From positions 167,565,315 through 167,629,314 of the forward strand of contig OV050030.1 in assembly GCA_920105625.2 (NCBI GenBank): DNA of 64,000 nt. The letters run 5' to 3'. The stretch's first letter is position 1. Every line of letters begins with the position of its first letter. The DNA is from Clusia tigrina. Taxonomy: Eukaryota > Arthropoda > Insecta > Diptera > Clusiidae. The notes under the pieces were generated by a model. It had not been told where the DNA came from. It ran no database searches and saw only the letters and a program-made list of their open reading frames with translations. The position numbers and the translations under genes were made by a program. This document shows, piece by piece, positions 44,288 through 54,933 of this stretch.

Positions 44288-44812
44288 TGTAAATACAGCC
44301 TCGTTTGACTGTAGTGATGTATTCCTTATTGACGTCTCATACAGGTACTTGAACCAATATGAGACTGGGAATAATAATTTGATTGTTCAAGCACTTGAAC
44401 CTGAACAATCCGTTGCTGAAATAAAAGTTTTCTTGTTGCTAAAGAATCAAAGAGTGATTTGTTTATTGAAATTCATCGTCTTAAATAATAACTTATTGCT
44501 AACATCATCAATAATAATTAACAAGTACTAAAAGTAAATATCAGCAGAATATAACAGCAGCGCATAGCAGCATGTGCAAGTTCAATGAACATACGTTTCA
44601 ATGCCACCCAAATGCTTATGTTGTATTTTTGGGAATGCACCTAATTCTTGTGCAGGTGTCATTTGAGCCACAATGCTACTGCACGCGCAGACTGCATATT
44701 CCTTGTTGTTGTTGTGGGTACAAACGTACGGATGCATACAAATATACTTTGCATATTAAAAATTATGTTACAGTTGAAGGTTGTGCGATTGATATTTATA
44801 TGAATTCGTACA
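44288..44812 (-). repeat. BEL-A 5' LTR (525 bp)
   Basis: Partner of 36597-37127, with the same termini. In the minus sense it precedes the primer site and gag. Confidence 0.9.
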
Positions 44813-44817
44813 CACTT

Positions 44818-45067
44818 CTCGTAGAAATGAAGAAAGTGCATAATGTCCAGTCCCTGTGAACTCGTGTATCCTTTGCACATCCTTCAGAAGGTCGTTCGGT
44901 GTTATGGTTGTTGGCAACGGTGGTGCTGGTCTCACTGCTGGTATTATTTGTTGCATTGTTTGTACAGATTCCTCCTGCGACATCTCTAATCTGGTGTTGG
45001 CCTCTGCTTGTATGTCTTCTTCCTTGGACAGGAGTTCGAATTTTCTGGATCTAGTTTCTATTGGCAT
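44818..45067 (-). pseudogene. E1 gag, N-terminal part
   Basis: The start at 45067 (MPIETRSRKFELLSKEEDIQ) leads to a Gln/Glu-rich N-terminus and the beginning of the capsid-like core (LLKDVQRIHEFTGTGHYALS). The frame is cut at 44818 by BEL-A and continues at 36591. No in-frame stop was seen in this part, so the interruption is the insertion itself. Confidence 0.75.
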
Positions 45068-45330
45068 CGGTTTTATTGGGTTTGCTGTGCCTCGGTTTAG
45101 CCTTGATGATTCACTTGGTATTGACTTGAGAGTTTTTTATGTTAATTCTTGTTCACTGCACTTTCTTTAATGTAACACGATAATAAATTGATTTTGTGCG
45201 TTTGGTCTTAATAGATTTGTTTTTTTTCTGTTCTACAATATTTCTTAAGAAATGTTTTTCTCAGTTAATTATTTTTTTTTTATTTTTGGTTCTTAATTAT
45301 TTCTTCAGAAATAGTTTCCACGACTATGCC
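45068..45330 (-). other. E1 leader and primer binding site
   Basis: 263 bp between LTR and gag start. Reading the minus strand from 45331, the sequence is TGGCATAGTCGTGGAAAC if the last LTR base is counted. This resembles the tRNA-Ser complement (TGGCGCAGTCGG) with a few changes, as expected for the gypsy group. The rest is A/T-rich with T runs and no coding frame. Confidence 0.55.
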
Positions 45331-46223
45331 AGTTACGTTAATAAAACGCGGAGAAAACTTCGGTTCAACGTTGTTTTTATTACGGAGTTTATCTAAAAAC
45401 TAAACTAACAATTTTAAATTACTTATGCCAAAACCTTATAGTAACTTACTTACATCGATTATTTTTTATCGCTGCTGTAGGCACAAAAGTATTTTCCAAA
45501 ATTATGTAGGAGGGTAGAAAGAGAGGTAAACGTCTATAACCACCAATAAGCAGAGTGCAAAGCCGTAGCTGAACAAGTGCTAATGCACTGAGAATTACAT
45601 ACGTTGCATTTAGGGGTTGTTTATGTCATTGCACTTCAGTTTATTTATGTCATTGTACTGATCGTGCTGACTTTGCTTTTTGGATTGTTTATGTCATTGT
45701 ACTTCAGCTGATTTATGTCATTGTGGCAAATGCTAATGCACTGAGAATTGCATACATTGCATTTAGGGGTTGTTTATGTCATTGCACTTCAGTTACTTTA
45801 TGTCATTGTACTGATCGTGCTGACTTTGCTTTTTGGATTGTTTATGTCATTGTACTTCAGCTGATTTATGTCATTGTGGCAAATGCTAATGCACTGAGAA
45901 TTGCATACGTTGCATTTAGGGGTTGTTTATGTCATTGCACTTCAGTTAATTTATGTCATTGTACTGATCGTGCTGACTTTGCTTTTTGGATTGTTTATGT
46001 CAGTGTACTTCGGCTGATTTATGTCATTGTAGTGAGCGTACTGACTTTGCTCTTTGGGAGGTTTGTGTCGTTGCACTTGAGAATGGTCTCGAAATATGAA
46101 AGGGAATTGGAAAATGCATAAACGGCTTTGGTGGTCATTTGTGAGATTCATACTTGATAAGACTAATATCTCAGCTGACGTTTGGTGTTAGATTTAGGGT
46201 TCGCAGCAACTGCTGGCGTAACT
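45331..46223 (-). repeat. E1 5' LTR (893 bp) with 153-bp tandem repeat
   Basis: Same termini as the 3' LTR, but longer by about two 153-bp units. Repeats start at 45581, 45734 and 45887 (TAATGCACTGAGAATT) and each contains several TTTATGTCATTG motifs. The near-end hairpin of the other LTR is damaged here (about 45349-45380). The repeats fall in the U3-like middle of the LTR, a place where retroviral enhancers are often duplicated. Confidence 0.9.
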
Positions 46224-47125
46224 CGCACGACACCTGTAGAGTGCCGTCCTTTGTCTCATAGCCCTTCGCATTAACTTCAGGACCGGAGGCAATGACGCGA
46301 CGCATCAGATGACCTTTGAAGTGTTTTATTTCTGCATCAGTTAGCTGATGGTCAGGCCCCAGCTTCCCAATGACCGCCATTGGTTGCGAGCCGGTAGCCT
46401 TCTCGCTGTACGATGGCTTGGCTGCACCTTTGGAAGTGCTTGGGCGAAAGTCCAGCCCACCACCCGCCACTGGCAAAGATTTCGCCAGGCAGATGGTTTT
46501 GCTGGATACGAGGGGCTCGGCAAACTGCAGCTTATTGGCAACATTCTTCCCCGCCACATTAGCCGCCACCGAGGTTTCGCTCGTACCCTTTGGGGTCGTG
46601 GCGCCACCAGCAGTACCAGCTGCAGGGCAGGTGGTAATGCTGTTTTCAGCAACAATCTTCCGCCGCTTACCTCGCGAGCGAGCTTTCGGAGCGGTCAATC
46701 CCTCCGCAGGCTTGGTGGCTTCCGTGGGTGTCACTTCCGCCGACCTGGGCCTTTTGGATGGAGTCGACACAGAAGGGCCGGCAGAGCCACGTGAGGATTT
46801 CTCCTGCACGAGCCTAGCAAGCCGCTTCTTTCTCTGTCTCCTCGCTTGAGCTAGTTCGCGTTGCCTTAGAACCACTGGTCGGTCGTTCCGCCACTGTGGT
46901 GACTTCCCGACTCAGGCCCTCTGGATCCAGGGTACGATCCTCCGTCTCTGAAGAAGAAGAGATTGCGGTAACAATCCCCGTCTTCTCCAGGATGCGCTCT
47001 CGCTGATAAAGGCGAGAGACTTTAGCGATGGTTGAGGCCTCCAGAATCCGTGCCCCTGCCGCCGAAGCGGGTGGATTTCCACATGCGTGGGTTCCACCTG
47101 GAGTATTGAATCCAAAGTTGTCCAT
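46224..47125 (-). pseudogene. LOA ORF1, N-terminal part
   Basis: The frame 47125-46814 (MDNFGFNTPGG...) is Ser/Thr/Glu-rich and low in complexity. After a frameshift, the frame 46875 down to the E1 junction has a basic Arg/Lys block (RQRELAQARRQRKKRLARL) and a central region ending in a short helical stretch (TDAEIKHFKGHLMRRVI). The last 17 codons of the open frame lie in the E1 LTR. The downstream half is at 30253-29931. RNA binding is the expected role. Confidence 0.65.
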
Positions 47126-47340
47126 CGCCAGACCTTGGTTTTTGTTCGGGACTCCTCCCTAGCCAGTTTGGTCCGCGGATGGTACCCATTCTCTATACCA
47201 TCATTGTGATAGACAGACAGCCATAACTCCCGCCCCTCCTAAGAGATTCAGAAGTAATGTCATTTGCCTACCAAGGGTCCCCCTATCCGCCACCTGGGGA
47301 CGCGTCCGATGGGATGTCAGGCAAATCCAACACGGAACAC
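47126..47340 (-). other. LOA 5' UTR and 5' end
   Basis: 215 bp between the ORF1 start and the target duplication ACGTTAC at 47341-47347. It is G/C-rich relative to its flanks. The presence of the ORF1 start and a leader suggests a full-length insertion, not a 5' truncation. Confidence 0.65.
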
Positions 47341-47347
47341 GTTACTT

Positions 47348-47862
47348 AATACACCGTAGAATTTCAATTGAGGAGCCCCACAAGCGCAAAGGTCCGGTAC
47401 AATGATCAAACTGCCAGGAATATGGGCACACGAAACCTACGCACAATATGTGTCGCTTGCGGCGATTTTCACCCCTCAGGTGAATGTAAATTTGACAAAT
47501 TCGATACAAATGTAAAAAAATGCAGCCAACTATAGAGGGTGTCCAATTTACACAGACCTGAAGATGAAGACGCGTAAAACACAAAAGCTAGTTCTCTGTG
47601 AACGTAGCAATATTGACCCAAACTACCCTAGTATAAATCCAGCCAATGTAGCGCCCTCGTCCTCCTCAATGACGTACGCAAATGTATTGAAAAAAGCACA
47701 TACTGAAACTCTAGCTAGTTCTCCACCCGCTCAAAATGTGGAAGCAATGATTTGTAACTTGACGCATTGTATGACCCAATTTATGCCAACCATGCAAACA
47801 ATGATTCATGAACTCATAGAAAATCAGAATCTACTGACGGAAACATTGCTCTCTCAAAAATA
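47348..47862 (+). pseudogene. Jockey-B ORF1, C-terminal part with zinc knuckles
   Basis: The frame continues directly from 26186 after removal of LOA and one ACGTTAC. It carries SNCQEYGHTKPTHNMC (first Cys replaced by a stop at 47402-47404), then CVACGDFHPSGEC in another frame, then a partial third knuckle. The last 99 codons (47564-47862) form a Jockey-type ORF1 tail (NVLKKAHTETL). The element RNA-binding role is known for the family. Confidence 0.75.
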
Positions 47863-48010
47863 AATGAATCAATTATAGTTATGCTACTGGAACGCCAACG
47901 GTATTATCCAATACAAAAAAGATATCAAGAATTTTTTGTACAACAGCGAAATTGACATAATGCTTATCTCAGAAACTCAATTGTTTTTGCGATCCCGAAA
48001 TATAAAAAAA
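47863..48010 (+). pseudogene. Jockey-B ORF2, first residues of endonuclease
   Basis: Right after the ORF1 stop the sequence reads, with a TAG early on, YWNANGIIQYKKDIKNFL and IDIMLISETQLF (Asn and Glu of the nuclease). Resemblance ends near 48010. The rest of ORF2 is absent: either truncated or displaced beyond BEL-B outside the window. Confidence 0.65.
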
Positions 48011-48260
48011 TAACTAATTAATTGATTCTCACATACAAATTATTATGAAAAAAGCTCTTTCAACTTTTTTAGTATTTAGGTAAAATGCGACCGACTTTAT
48101 TCCATTCTCCATTTCAATTGTTCTTGCTCTTCGCAGTTTTTCATAAAAAAGCGATTAGTTTTCGTATTTTTAATTTACCGTGTGTCAAAAAGGTTTTCGT
48201 ACTTCAAAAATACGATTTAATAATTAACACTTCACATTCTAAACTTGCTTTTTAATACGC
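48011..48260. other. Unassigned 250 bp, possible BEL-B 3' UTR or LTR
   Basis: A/T-rich, no coding frame. In the minus sense it follows the end of BEL-B pol, has an AATAAA near 48096-48101 and TGTTGCG near 48263. That would fit a 3' LTR, but no partner LTR lies in the window, so this cannot be tested here. Confidence 0.35.
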
Positions 48261-48305
48261 AACATGCCGGCGCCCTTGATGTGTCTGCCGACATATCAAC
48301 CGACT

Positions 48306-49177
48306 TTATCCGGGAATTGGTATCGGTGCATTCTTGTGTATCGCGCGCCGAATGTTTCCATTTCTGGTCTTTATGTCTATTACGCGCACCTGACCTGCTG
48401 CATCTGCTACGGTTTTCGTTACTCTTCCAAGTAGCCACACTTTTGGCGGTAAGTTGTCTTCTGACACCAACACTAAGTCTCCTTCTGCCACGTTGCGCCT
48501 TTTCGCAGTCCACTTCGCTTTTCGCTGCAACTCATGCAAATACTCTGATGACCACCTCCGCCAAAAGTGTTGTTTTATGGCCGTCAGCCGCATCCAGCGG
48601 TTGAGAAGCGAAATATTTTTGTTGTCGACAGTAGGCTCCGTAATGCCAATAAGAGGCCCACCTGTCAGGAATTTCGCTGGTGTTATCACTGCATCGTAGT
48701 TGGGATTAGTCGAAATCGTTGTTAATGGGCGCGATTTTAGTATTGCCTCGATTTCTGTAACCACTGTGCACAGTTCCTCAAAAGTCAGAACTGACTCGCC
48801 TAATATGCGGGTCAAATGGTATTTGGCAGACTTTACCGCCGCCTCCCACAGTCCACCAAAGTGGGCGGAGCGCGCTGGTATGTGACGAAAGTCGATGTTG
48901 CTGGTGACACAAAACTGCTGCTCTTTTCCCTGAACTCTTTCAGCCCACGGCGAGCACCAACAAAATTGGTGGCGTTGTCGCAGAACAGCTGTGTGCACAA
49001 GCCTCGGCGTGCGACAAACCGCTTAAGTGCTGCGATAAACGCCTTGGCCGACAAGTCAGAGACAACCTCCATATGAACCGCCTTAGTTGCGAAACATATG
49101 AATACTGCGATGTAGCTTTTTGTGACGCGTACTCCCCTAAGCTTGTACGTAGTCATAACAGGGGCATATGAGTGCAC
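48306..49177 (-). pseudogene. BEL-B integrase core and tail
   Basis: The frame 49177-48833 has YIAVFICFATKAVHMEVVSD and FCDNATNFVGARRGLKEF (second Asp). The frame 48998-48306 has IPARSAHFGGLWEAAVKSA (catalytic Glu), AILKSRPLTTIS and the tail RWSSEYLHELQRKAKW...GDLVLVSEDN. A frameshift lies between 48833 and 48998. The zinc site and first Asp are missing upstream, so an internal deletion near 49180-49205 has removed them. Confidence 0.8.
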
Positions 49178-49204
49178 TTCGTCCTTTCTTTGTAGCTCTC
49201 TGTA

Positions 49205-49417
49205 CTATTGGCCGAAGTAGTGTTGCTGCAAGCAATATAAAATTCGAATAAACGCTTCGTCTTGCATTGAGGTGCTGAGCGTCGGTATCTCAGCTTGCAC
49301 ACCCTTTATTTGCCGCAAAAGGCAGAGAAACAGTGCTACTCGTTTTTGAGTTTTTTCGAATTCACTTCGCCCCTCTAACCAACCAAAAAAATGGTTATCT
49401 TGCTCCGCAGCAATCAA
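49205..49417 (-). pseudogene. BEL-B pol linker
   Basis: A 70-codon frame (AEQDNHFFGWLEGRSEFEKT...) that matches nothing specific except its place between RNase H and integrase in Pao-type pol. It ends at 49205, directly before the deleted integrase N-terminus. Confidence 0.5.
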
Positions 49418-49608
49418 CGTTGTGCTCTGCTTGCGCCGTTCTTCAATGACTTCTGATCATAATGGCCACTGATCACAAGACTTTCTTAGGAATGGTGGAC
49501 CTGGGCACCAGAAAGAGTTTAGTAATTCGGCAACATACACACCTGGATATGCAGGATATGATATCTGCGGGATTTTGTCTAGAAGGAACATGTCACCAAA
49601 TTGCTGAG

Positions 49609-50886
49609 TTAGTTGCCTCCTGGATCAAGGCAACCCTCTTTGCAACGAAAGATGTCCAAGTCGATGGATGCACTCTCGAGCACAATCTCCGAGTCGCTCC
49701 ACAGATACAGCGCATCAGGTTGAATCGGAAAATTCGCTTGTGTCTTTTCCACCAATATAGACAGCAGATGAGCTGCCATCAGCTCCATTCTGGGCAATGA
49801 TTTTTTTTTTAGTGGTGCAACTCTTGATTTTGCACTCCACAATTGCATGGTGACGCCATTATCATTGTCGATTGAGCGCACGTAGAGACAGCAGCCGTAG
49901 GCCCGCTCTGCTGCATCAGCGAACCCGTGCATTTCTACTCTTGTGACGTCTTTTGCGCTGAAAATATAACGCGGAACCTTGACCTCTTGCATCGCTTTCA
50001 ACTTGTTACGAAACTCAGTGCATTGACTGTGATACTGCATGGGTAATGATTCATCCCAAGCTACCTTCTGTAGCCATAGGTCTAGCAAGAAAATCTTCGC
50101 CTTTACCACGACCGGACACACTAGTCCAAGGGGATCAAACAATGTCGACATTTCCGACAGTACGACCCTTTTGGTTATGGATTTGGTGGGGGATATATCT
50201 GGCCAAACATACCTGAACATGTCCGATGCTGGTTCCCAAATAATACCAAGCGTTTTGATGATTTCGGCATCGTTAACACGCAGCGTCTTTTTTTTGGCTT
50301 CTGGCACCTGCCGCAGGAAACTCTTGTTGTTTGAGTGCCACTTGCGCAGTGTAAAATTTGCGGAGTTTGTGAGCGTTGACACGCCCCCGGAGATTTCGAA
50401 TAACTTGGCTTCGGTGTCAGCTCCACTAATGAAATCATCCATATAAAAATCGGACTGCACTTTCTACGATGCCAATGGTAACCTATTAGCATTATCTTCG
50501 CCCAACTTCTTTAGGCAGCGTGTGGCTAGGTATGGAGCTGCTGTAGTTCCATATGTGATCGTGAGCAGCCGGTATGCTTCCAGTTTCTCCTCACTAGATC
50601 GTCTCCACAAATTTGCCTGATAGTTTGTGTGTTCTTCCGTAACCCACGCCTGACGATACATTTTCGTCACGTCGGCAGCTAACGCAAATCAATAACATCG
50701 AAAGCGTGGCACGATGGACAGCAAGTCATCTTGCACTATAGGCCCTTTCATCATCACGTCGTTCAGAGATAAGCCGCTACTAGTTTTACAGATGCAATCG
50801 AAGACTACCCGGAGCTTAGTACTCGTAGACTCCGGACGAAGCACATGTTGATGCGGCGAGAAATACTTCAGCTTTCCAACATCCAA
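49609..50886 (-). pseudogene. BEL-B reverse transcriptase and RNase H
   Basis: Frames 50886-50689 (KLRVVFDCICKTSSGLSLND), 50670-50464 (TKMYRQAWV, YGTTAAPYLATRCLK) and 50460-49609 (YMDD at 50434-50445; TLFDPLGLVCPVVVKAKIF; AKSRVAPLKKKSLPRMELMAA; LYLWSDSEIVLES) give the Pao RT and the start of RNase H in order. Stops or frameshifts occur at 50689, 50464 and 49640. Confidence 0.8.
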
Positions 50887-51220
50887 TGTTTCTACTTTTT
50901 CATATGTCCTATCCGCAAATATTCGTCCATGAACTCCGTATATGCTTTTTTCGTTACTGGATCTTTATTGAGTCATCTCTCTAATGCTAGAAAGCGCCGT
51001 TCAGCTGCATGAAAAGACTCGCCTAATTCGTTGACATTATGCTTGAACGGAATTTTTACGACGAATTTACCACTGTCATCTCTAGACACGCTGCTTTGAA
51101 ATATGCGCTCGCACTCTGCTTCTTCGTCGCTAAGAAAATTTTATTTGTTAGAAATTTGCTCCAGCTCCCAGAAACGCTCTACCAAAGTATTAAGCTCATC
51201 CTATCTCTCGTCTGCTCGTA

Positions 51221-51618
51221 CTAAATCGCTACTAAACTTTGAGCTGTCACATGACCATCTTCGTTCATTTTCGTTCCGCTGATACAACTCATCCCAGTGT
51301 TGTTTTCTGCAATCTTGGGAAACCCTCGCACAGCTTTATTTGCCCCACAGATAGCAATTCCAAAAATATTTCTGCGCCTAGCAAAACGTCCACTCGCTCT
51401 GGAATGCTGAATCCCGTATCTGCTAGCTCCACGTTTTTTGGTATTTTCCATGCCGATATGTCCACAAATTTATCAAGCTTCTTTCCTGTTATTTTAGACA
51501 AAATGTAAAATTTCGGCGCTATCTCAAAGTCACTGAGGCACGCCTTTATCGTTGCTTTTACCTTCTTCGAAATGCTCATGCCGACACCATTTACACCATT
51601 GACCTCAATTGAGCACGC
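51221..51618 (-). pseudogene. BEL-B protease, C-terminal part
   Basis: From the E2 junction: ACSIEVNGVNGVGMSI, then FVDISAWKIPKNVELAD and RVDVLLGAEIFLELLSVGQI, the usual end of Pao-type protease with its LLGAE motif. The open frame upstream of 51619 is E2 LTR sequence and is not part of the gene. The N-terminal part is at 63694-63741. Confidence 0.75.
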
Positions 51619-52120
51619 TGTTGGGGTCTTGTGTCCTTGTTTGACGGGTGACGTCCTGTCGCAGTTCTTTCGGGCGCGTGGCTGAAAAATCAAGAGCCCT
51701 AACGTAGAATTCAAACACTATAACTTTTCAGTTTCAAAACACAAGAGAGATTTATTATTACGAAACCTAATACTTATATACTATTTTTTAAACATCTATC
51801 TCAGTCTGTGAACTGACCTTTCTGGTGTTCCAGTTCTGCACCTGCTAATTGGTGTCAGTTGGTCAAGCCAACTGACCCACTTCAAACGTGGCGACGGTGC
51901 ATTACGCTGCCCTCGTCGACTCGACTACAGAACTGGAATACCCTAAAAGCTCACATAATAATGTTGCACAGATCACATTGACTTAAAACACTTAGACCCT
52001 AGAAGTATGCCTTATCATAACACAGTTTTAGCACATGCTAATTCAACATAGTGTGGCATATATTAGGAGTCGGTGCTGTGAGTAAACTACACGTAGGTAG
52101 TTTGGTTCTAACTCACAACA
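51619..52120 (-). repeat. E2 3' LTR (502 bp) and purine tract
   Basis: In the minus sense this LTR follows a purine tract GAAAGAGGGGAGGGA (52121-52135). Differences from 63184-63689 are few: one 4-bp indel (near 51767) and scattered substitutions. The low divergence points to a fairly recent insertion. Confidence 0.92.
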
Positions 52121-52135
52121 TCCCTCCCCTCTTTC

Positions 52136-52547
52136 TAAAAGAAGTTAGTGCAACTAACTTCTAATGAAAGTTTACATTTATTTCTGCACTTCAAACAGTC
52201 AGTGCATTTTCTTAAATCAATATATAATTTTTCTTCTTTCTTTTTTTTTTAAATCCGCCTTATTTTATACTTTGGGTTCTTTTTATTTCCTTTTTTCATA
52301 TTCTTTTCTTTATGTTTTTTTGTGTTTTTGAATCAATTTCTCTTTTTTTCTCTTTTTCTTCTCTTTTTTTTCCTTTGCTATGATTTTTTTTTATAGTTTT
52401 TTTTTTCTTTTGTTCTATTTCGTTCTTTTATATTTTTCCCTTTTTTTATATTTGGTCTTTCACCGACTCTTTTCTTACTGGCGTTCAATACATTTTATTC
52501 TCATACTTAAAATCTTACATTACGCTATGATATTTAAATCTAAAATC
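52136..52547 (-). other. E2 3' untranslated region, pyrimidine-rich on plus strand
   Basis: About 410 bp between the env stop and the purine tract. 52200-52470 is almost pure T/C on the plus strand (A/G in the element RNA), with many T runs. No coding frame on the minus strand. The plus frame 52380-52568 is only T-run translation. Confidence 0.6.
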
Positions 52548-53141
52548 TTACGTTATAACCTCCGCTAACTGATGATCCAGTTGTCGGCTGCCGTTGTCGG
52601 TATGGTTGTTGTGTTGCGCCGTTGGTGTGGTTGATTCGAGTCTTTGAAGGGCCGCTACTATCTTGCACCATTTCTTCGAAATGAGTGTCGTCACCATCAT
52701 TATCACCAGGATGAGGCCAGCTATACTGACTACACCTCCCTTCATCCAGGTGTGCACTATCTCACAGGAATTGGTGAGGTGTGACACCCTTTCAACATCT
52801 TCTGCCTCCTTTACCAACTCGTTGATTGCTCTGCTGTTTGTTGTAAGAGTTTTCCGTAGATCCTTGAAATGCATGAGTGAGACTGTGTTCGGTGTTGTGC
52901 GCGTGTGGCCAGAATCACCCCGTTTATAATTTTCCAGCAGCTCCTGCAGTTTCGTCCTTAAACGGTTTGTTCCCATGACGGACGTTGAAAACTTATATCG
53001 TGACTCTTCTTGACTTTTATGGACCAGCATTATCCCTTTCCCAATCACCCTGCAACCAGCTTCGATGGTCATAAACCCGGTGTTCACAAATTCCAACCGG
53101 GATGATAGCATAAACGTTTTGTTGTGCCCACCTCTCGACAT
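52548..53141 (-). pseudogene. E2 env, C-terminal part with membrane anchor
   Basis: A 197-codon frame. Residues 1-130 are ectodomain with several Cys. A hydrophobic anchor (GGVVSIAGLILVIMMVTTLI) follows at about 136-155, then a cytoplasmic tail of about 40 residues (TTPTAQHNNHTDN). It is in a different frame from the middle part: a stop at 53197-53199 and a frameshift between 53141 and 53199 separate them. Confidence 0.7.
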
Positions 53142-53196
53142 TTCCCCTCGTCCTCTATTGATAGGCCAATGTAGTGTTCTTGAGCCTGACTTGCCG

Positions 53197-53715
53197 CTAT
53201 GTAATCATATCTTGTTTTGGCAGCACGCACCAATCTGGGTTTAGTCTCTTGGGTATTGGGTACACTTTGTGCATTGTAAATACCTCCAATAACGGCACTG
53301 GAATCTTTATGACTACTTTTAACCCGTTCTCCGCCTCTTCTGTGCGAACCTCGGCTAGTTCATAGAACCGCTCCGGTGCCTCGCTGTACCATGAAATTCC
53401 TTTCATTGACATTGGTGCTGCCTTGAGCAATTCATCAGACGTCAGGAACAATGGGTGTAGCTTGCCATGTAATAAATCATCGAGCACCACTATCTCCGTT
53501 TGCTGTTGGTCCTGGAACCTCATCATTTCATCAGAAACAACTTTTCCCAACATGAAAGATTCTGCCAAGCTCACCTCTGCTTCCTCTTGCCTCTTTCCAA
53601 TGCCTTCCAACGCCAAGTGCATCTCTTCCAGCTCTTGGAAAGTCTTATTCACTGCTTCGTGAAGGCCCTGATAACCTGCTCTCATCACAGTCACCTCTTT
53701 TCCCAGCAATGACAA
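53197..53715 (-). pseudogene. E2 env, middle part
   Basis: A 172-codon frame rich in Glu and Leu, with heptad-like helices (FQELEEMHLALEGIGKRQEE) as expected after the fusion region of an F-type protein. It is separated from the N-terminal part by one in-frame TAA at 53722-53724 and from the C-terminal part by a stop plus a frameshift. Confidence 0.7.
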
Positions 53716-53721
53716 CGTCTT

Positions 53722-54168
53722 TTATTGCTTCTTCTCAAGGTCCTGTAAGTGACCATAAATCCGATCTGAATCTTGGTGGTCCATTGTACCAATTGCCCAT
53801 TTGAGAATTTTACCGCCAGCATCTATTAGCGACCGGCGTATCCTTCCTTTCAGAGACAATGTCTTCTCCTTTTCCAAGAATCTTTTCATTATAGTCTCTA
53901 TTTCCAAAGTCGAAGAATCGCATCTACGTTTTAGCTGGGTCCCGCTGGCCGCTGCATGCCTCTCACATAACCTCCTGGTTGTCTCCTGCATTCCTTTGAA
54001 TTGTTCCACAATAATCCTCAATTCTGTTCGTGGAAACTCAGTTACAACCACCCAATAATCTTTGGCGAACCATACATCTCCTGTTTTCTCCATCAATACA
54101 TCCGTCTCCGGTAGTTTGTCCAACCGCACCTCCGCACGTATCCCGTTGGTAACCGCAATCAACATCAC
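53722..54168 (-). pseudogene. E2 env, N-terminal part (F-type)
   Basis: A 148-codon frame. It starts with a short hydrophobic MMLIAVTNGI that may be the end of a signal peptide, so the true start may lie upstream. A furin-like RIRR at residues 109-112 is followed by SLIDAGGKILKWAIGTMD, which resembles the fusion-peptide signature of the insect errantivirus/baculovirus F family. In that family the protein mediates membrane fusion. Two Cys lie before the cleavage site. This copy is broken in at least two places. Confidence 0.7.
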
Positions 54169-54930
54169 TAATATGATCTATAAAATGATAAAATTTTACA
54201 CTAAATATACCATATCTCAGACTAAAAATACAATATTCTCTTCATAAATTGCTTAACCTACAAGTGAATGCTATATCATTCAATTCTCCGTCCACTCGTC
54301 TTCTCCCCTTACATTCTCGGATTTGCTACCGCATCCCAGAGGAAAAGAGGACTGGACTATTTTTCATTATTGCCATATAATGCATTAGTTCCGTTTTGAC
54401 TAATTTTCCATGCTCTTTTCAATACGTGAGTTAACACTCAATCTAGTTTCGAACCAATTTATTGATCCTCTGACAAAATCAGATTATAAAAATAATCCCA
54501 TTTGTGTGAAAACTTTGTCCATTGCATGACTATATATTTCATTGCACATAACTACTCTTTATTTAAAGTTACACTAACCCTGATATGTATATATCCATTA
54601 ACGACTGTCCCAGATCGAATATGGATACATACATACAATCAAGGCACTACGTTATTATCCTAAACTGCCTCTCTTCATTAATATATACACCAAATTCCTA
54701 ACTAATAAACAATACCTAGTACCCCATACCTTAAGTCTTGTCGTAGGGTGCTCATCCTCCTATTAACCGAACCTGCTCACTAAACTATGACCCAATTATC
54801 GCTGGCCGACTTGAGAACATGTCTCAGCACTTTAGCTCAGCTATTTTCGGTTAATTTTCTGAAATTATTTCCGCTGAAATGTGCCTTACTATCATTTTTT
54901 TTTATTTCGAGCACTGACCGCTTATCGGTT
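54169..54930. other. E2 module, env-proximal non-coding part
   Basis: 760 bp of A/T-rich sequence upstream of env (minus) and upstream of the antisense gene (plus), so it would be the shared promoter-side region of the antisense gene. No supported coding frame. A run of short tracts such as ACATACATAC lies near 54620-54640. Normal env-bearing gypsy elements have pol and env nearly touching. Confidence 0.6.
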
Positions 54931-54933
54931 TAC

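Larger units (their letters stand above)
36597..44812 (-). mobile_element. BEL-A: roo-like BEL/Pao retrotransposon with env
   Basis: An 8,216-bp element with LTRs TGTACG...TTTACA (minus sense), gag with a DUF1759-like core and zinc knuckles, Pao-type protease, RT, RNase H and integrase, and an F-type env. The 5-bp duplication CACTT is at 36592-36596 and 44813-44817. It splits E1 gag. The two LTRs differ by a 6-bp indel and few substitutions, so it is a young insertion in this nest. Confidence 0.9.
30258..46223 (-). mobile_element. E1: errantivirus (gypsy group) with LTRs, gag, pol, env
   Basis: Two LTRs with ends AGTTAC...GTAACT bracket gag, pol and a short env, all on the minus strand. The 4-bp duplication CGCA (30254-30257 and 46224-46227) fits the YRYR preference known for gypsy-group integrases. 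It sits in ORF1 of the LOA element. Two later insertions lie inside it: a mariner in pol (32302-33557) and BEL-A in gag (36597-44812). Without these the element is about 6.5 kb. Confidence 0.9.
48261..51618 (-). mobile_element. BEL-B: second BEL/Pao retrotransposon, pol part
   Basis: Minus-strand Pao-type pol from integrase tail to protease. It is diverged from BEL-A and more eroded. The protease is cut by E2 at 51618 and resumes at 63694-63741, then is cut again by a mariner derivative; gag and the 5' LTR would lie beyond 64000. Confidence 0.85.

Noticed and set aside
45723..46121. A 132-codon plus-strand frame in the E1 LTR
   Set aside because: It is simply translation of the 153-bp LTR repeats, whose length is a multiple of three; the peptide repeats itself and resembles no protein.
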